A DNA stretch of 18,457 nucleotides from Scleroderma bovista (taxonomy: Eukaryota > Basidiomycota > Agaricomycetes > Boletales > Sclerodermataceae), in NCBI GenBank assembly GCA_037178675.1, contig JAYMGJ010000638.1:1-18457 (forward strand). Direction: 5' to 3'. The notes under the pieces were generated by a model that worked only from the letters and a program-made list of their open reading frames with translations, did not search any database and was not told the DNA's origin. The position numbers and the translations under genes were made by a program. Shown in pieces: positions 17,301 to 18,457 of the stretch (its first letter is position 1; every line of letters starts with the position of its first letter).

Positions 17301-18457
17301 AATCACATTCGTGGCTTCGCCTCGGATACTTGTCCAAGTTTTGCAACCATGGAGCTGCCACGCGAAACCGAGGCTCGACGACGGCGCCAAGGTAAACAAA
17401 ATGCGAGCAAGTCAACCACTGCCACACGTGAACAACAGTCCAAAGGGTTTAACCTTCAAACCTACAAACTACATGCTCTGGCGGATTACCCATCACAGAT
17501 TAGAATGTATGGTACCACAGATTCATACTCAACTCAAGTGGTACGTCTCACATCTTAACGATACGCATATTATACCAAGCTCCTTTTCTACTACTACGCA
17601 GGGAGAACTTGAGCACCGTACGAGTAAAGTTCGGTTCGCCAGAACTAGTCGCAAAGCCTATGCATTGCAGCTCGCCTCCATAGAGCGGCGACAAGCCCGC
17701 ATCCGCATGAGACGTGACGCACTCAATCTTGCTGATCCTGTGCCAGCCCAGCCCGAGGAGCACCATGTCATTGGTCGCTCTCAAAACTTCCCGGAGGAGC
17801 TCACAAGGTTCATGCAAAGCAATGTTGGAGACCCTGCTACTAGTGTAGGTCCATGCAATCCTCACAATTGGTCGCCAACTCATTATTAAACCTGCTACCA
17901 GCACTTCATTTTAAAGCTGAAGGCGCATATTCTCCCTCGTATTGCAGCCATACACCAAGACGCCAACACTGATGTGATACTCGATCCCTTGGCCTTTGAT
18001 CTCTTGAACGACCCTTCGAATGATGTCTTGCGCCAAGACCGTCTACTGCAATTAAACCACGTACTCTTCAAGGGAAATAGGATCTACCAACACCGCTTAC
18101 TTCGTATCAACTATACTACATACGACCTCCAGCGTGACTTCGATTCCATCAACCCACGCACTGATCATCGGGACATCATGCTATTGTCCAATTCGGATGC
18201 CAATGCTCATCCTTTCTCCTATGCACGGGTATTAGGGATTTTCCATGCCAACACCATGTACACTGGTCCGGGGTCGAGGGACTTTCAATCGCGTCGTATC
18301 GAGTTTTTGTGGGTCCGATGGTTTGAGGTATTGCAAGATCATATCTCAGGATGGGAACAACATGCCCTCGACATGGTTAGATTCTTACCCATGGCAGACG
18401 CGGATGCATTTGGTTTCGTCGATCCTGCCGATGTGCTCAGGGGTTGCCATATCATTC
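14336..18457 (+). pseudogene. Plavaka transposase gene, frameshifted and interrupted by an LTR
   Basis: The nine exons are 14336-14662, 14730-15607 plus 15867-16115 (split by the LTR), 16167-16396, 16450-16699, 16757-16920, 16977-17082, 17142-17540, 17602-17844 and 17902 to the edge. The eight introns are 51-67 nt. About 1,130 residues are visible. In order they carry an N-terminal zinc finger (CLCGRSFDNAGAFTRHRKTC), the conserved block YPNESSWRIGDWYWNHGAQK, a WMQRDITISVPFP strand, VYGELFSSQAF, ALMFWSDATQLTAFGDAKLW, HCHRELFHAQWK, CPCPRC, LLHEFELGVW, NLQTYKLHALADY, GELEHRTSK and RIEFLWVRWF. These match Plavaka transposases. The D of SDAT, the D of VDLLHEFELG and the E of GELEH are my candidates for the DDE triad (inference). 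Defects are a one-base loss near 15567 between FEPYSL and WKRS, and the LTR inside VYGEL. All other exons are open and in phase to the right edge. Confidence 0.92.
15608..15864 (-). mobile_element. degraded solo LTR of the same family inside the transposase
   Basis: This 257-bp copy lacks the terminal TGAAAA (plus-strand sense) of the other copies and has two small internal deletions near 15652-15690 plus substitutions. It shares the AAGGCTCCC and TAGATGGAATAGG variants with 9112-9394. On the right, CTCTACA is followed by ACGG (15865-15868). On the left only AC of the expected ACGG remains (15606-15607), so 8 bp (GG plus TGAAAA) are missing at that junction. It is antisense to the transposase and splits the codons for VY|GEL. 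More changes than the other copies make it the oldest insertion of the family here. Confidence 0.9.

Larger units (their letters stand above)
14042..18457 (+). mobile_element. Plavaka-type (CACTA superfamily) DNA transposon, right end outside the window
   Basis: A candidate left terminus CACTATACAAAAGCGGTCCG starts at 14042, about 294 bp before the transposase ATG, and has the CACTA-type start expected for this superfamily. The whole remainder of the window is transposase gene plus a later LTR insertion. The right terminal inverted repeat and the target duplication lie outside the window, so the left boundary is a proposal. Confidence 0.6.

Noticed and set aside
1..18457. tRNA genes, rRNA genes and CRISPR arrays
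   Set aside because: No convincing cloverleaf with T-loop and acceptor pairing, no rRNA-like block and no regularly spaced short repeats were found by eye. The tandem units at 6190-6820 are too long and diverged for a CRISPR array.

Overview
The window reads as nuclear DNA of a mushroom-forming fungus (Basidiomycota, probably Agaricomycetes). The main reasons are many short introns of 45-67 nt with GTRNGT-like donors, a spliced Plavaka-type (CACTA superfamily) DNA transposase, a DUF6698 gene (a family expanded in Agaricomycetes) and a fungal gypsy-type gag remnant. It is transposon-rich accessory sequence. No rRNA gene, convincing tRNA gene or CRISPR array was seen.

Layout. 1-1100: GTAAG-rich micro-repeats and a doubtful minus-strand reading frame. 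1472-2278: broken gypsy gag with a CCHC zinc knuckle. About 2199-3226: an AT-rich block with a single CpG. 3264-6036 (minus): an eight-exon DUF6698 gene whose last exon is cut by a complete 1,337-bp non-autonomous LTR retrotransposon (3339-4675). 6190-6820: imperfect ~170-bp tandem repeats upstream of that gene. 7109-7550: direct and inverted repeats carrying CACGTG boxes. 7516-7780 (minus) and 7848-8328 (plus): two small spliced gene candidates. 8559-9539 (plus): a two-exon gene cut by a solo copy of the same LTR. 9540-14040: relics of retroelement-like and unidentified coding DNA with shifting frames. 14042-18457: a Plavaka transposon with a nine-exon transposase gene that runs off the right edge and is cut by a third, older insertion of the LTR.

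The unifying story is one LTR family. It has 283-bp LTRs (TG...CA), produces 4-bp target duplications and has three independent insertions here, all inside coding exons. Removing the insert and one target copy restores an open frame in the DUF6698 gene and in the 8559 gene, and restores a conserved motif in the transposase. The complete copy has identical LTRs, a candidate primer-binding site and polypurine tract on the minus strand, and no gag or pol. It therefore looks like a young TRIM/LARD-like element mobilised in trans. The solo copies belong to a second, diverged LTR subtype.
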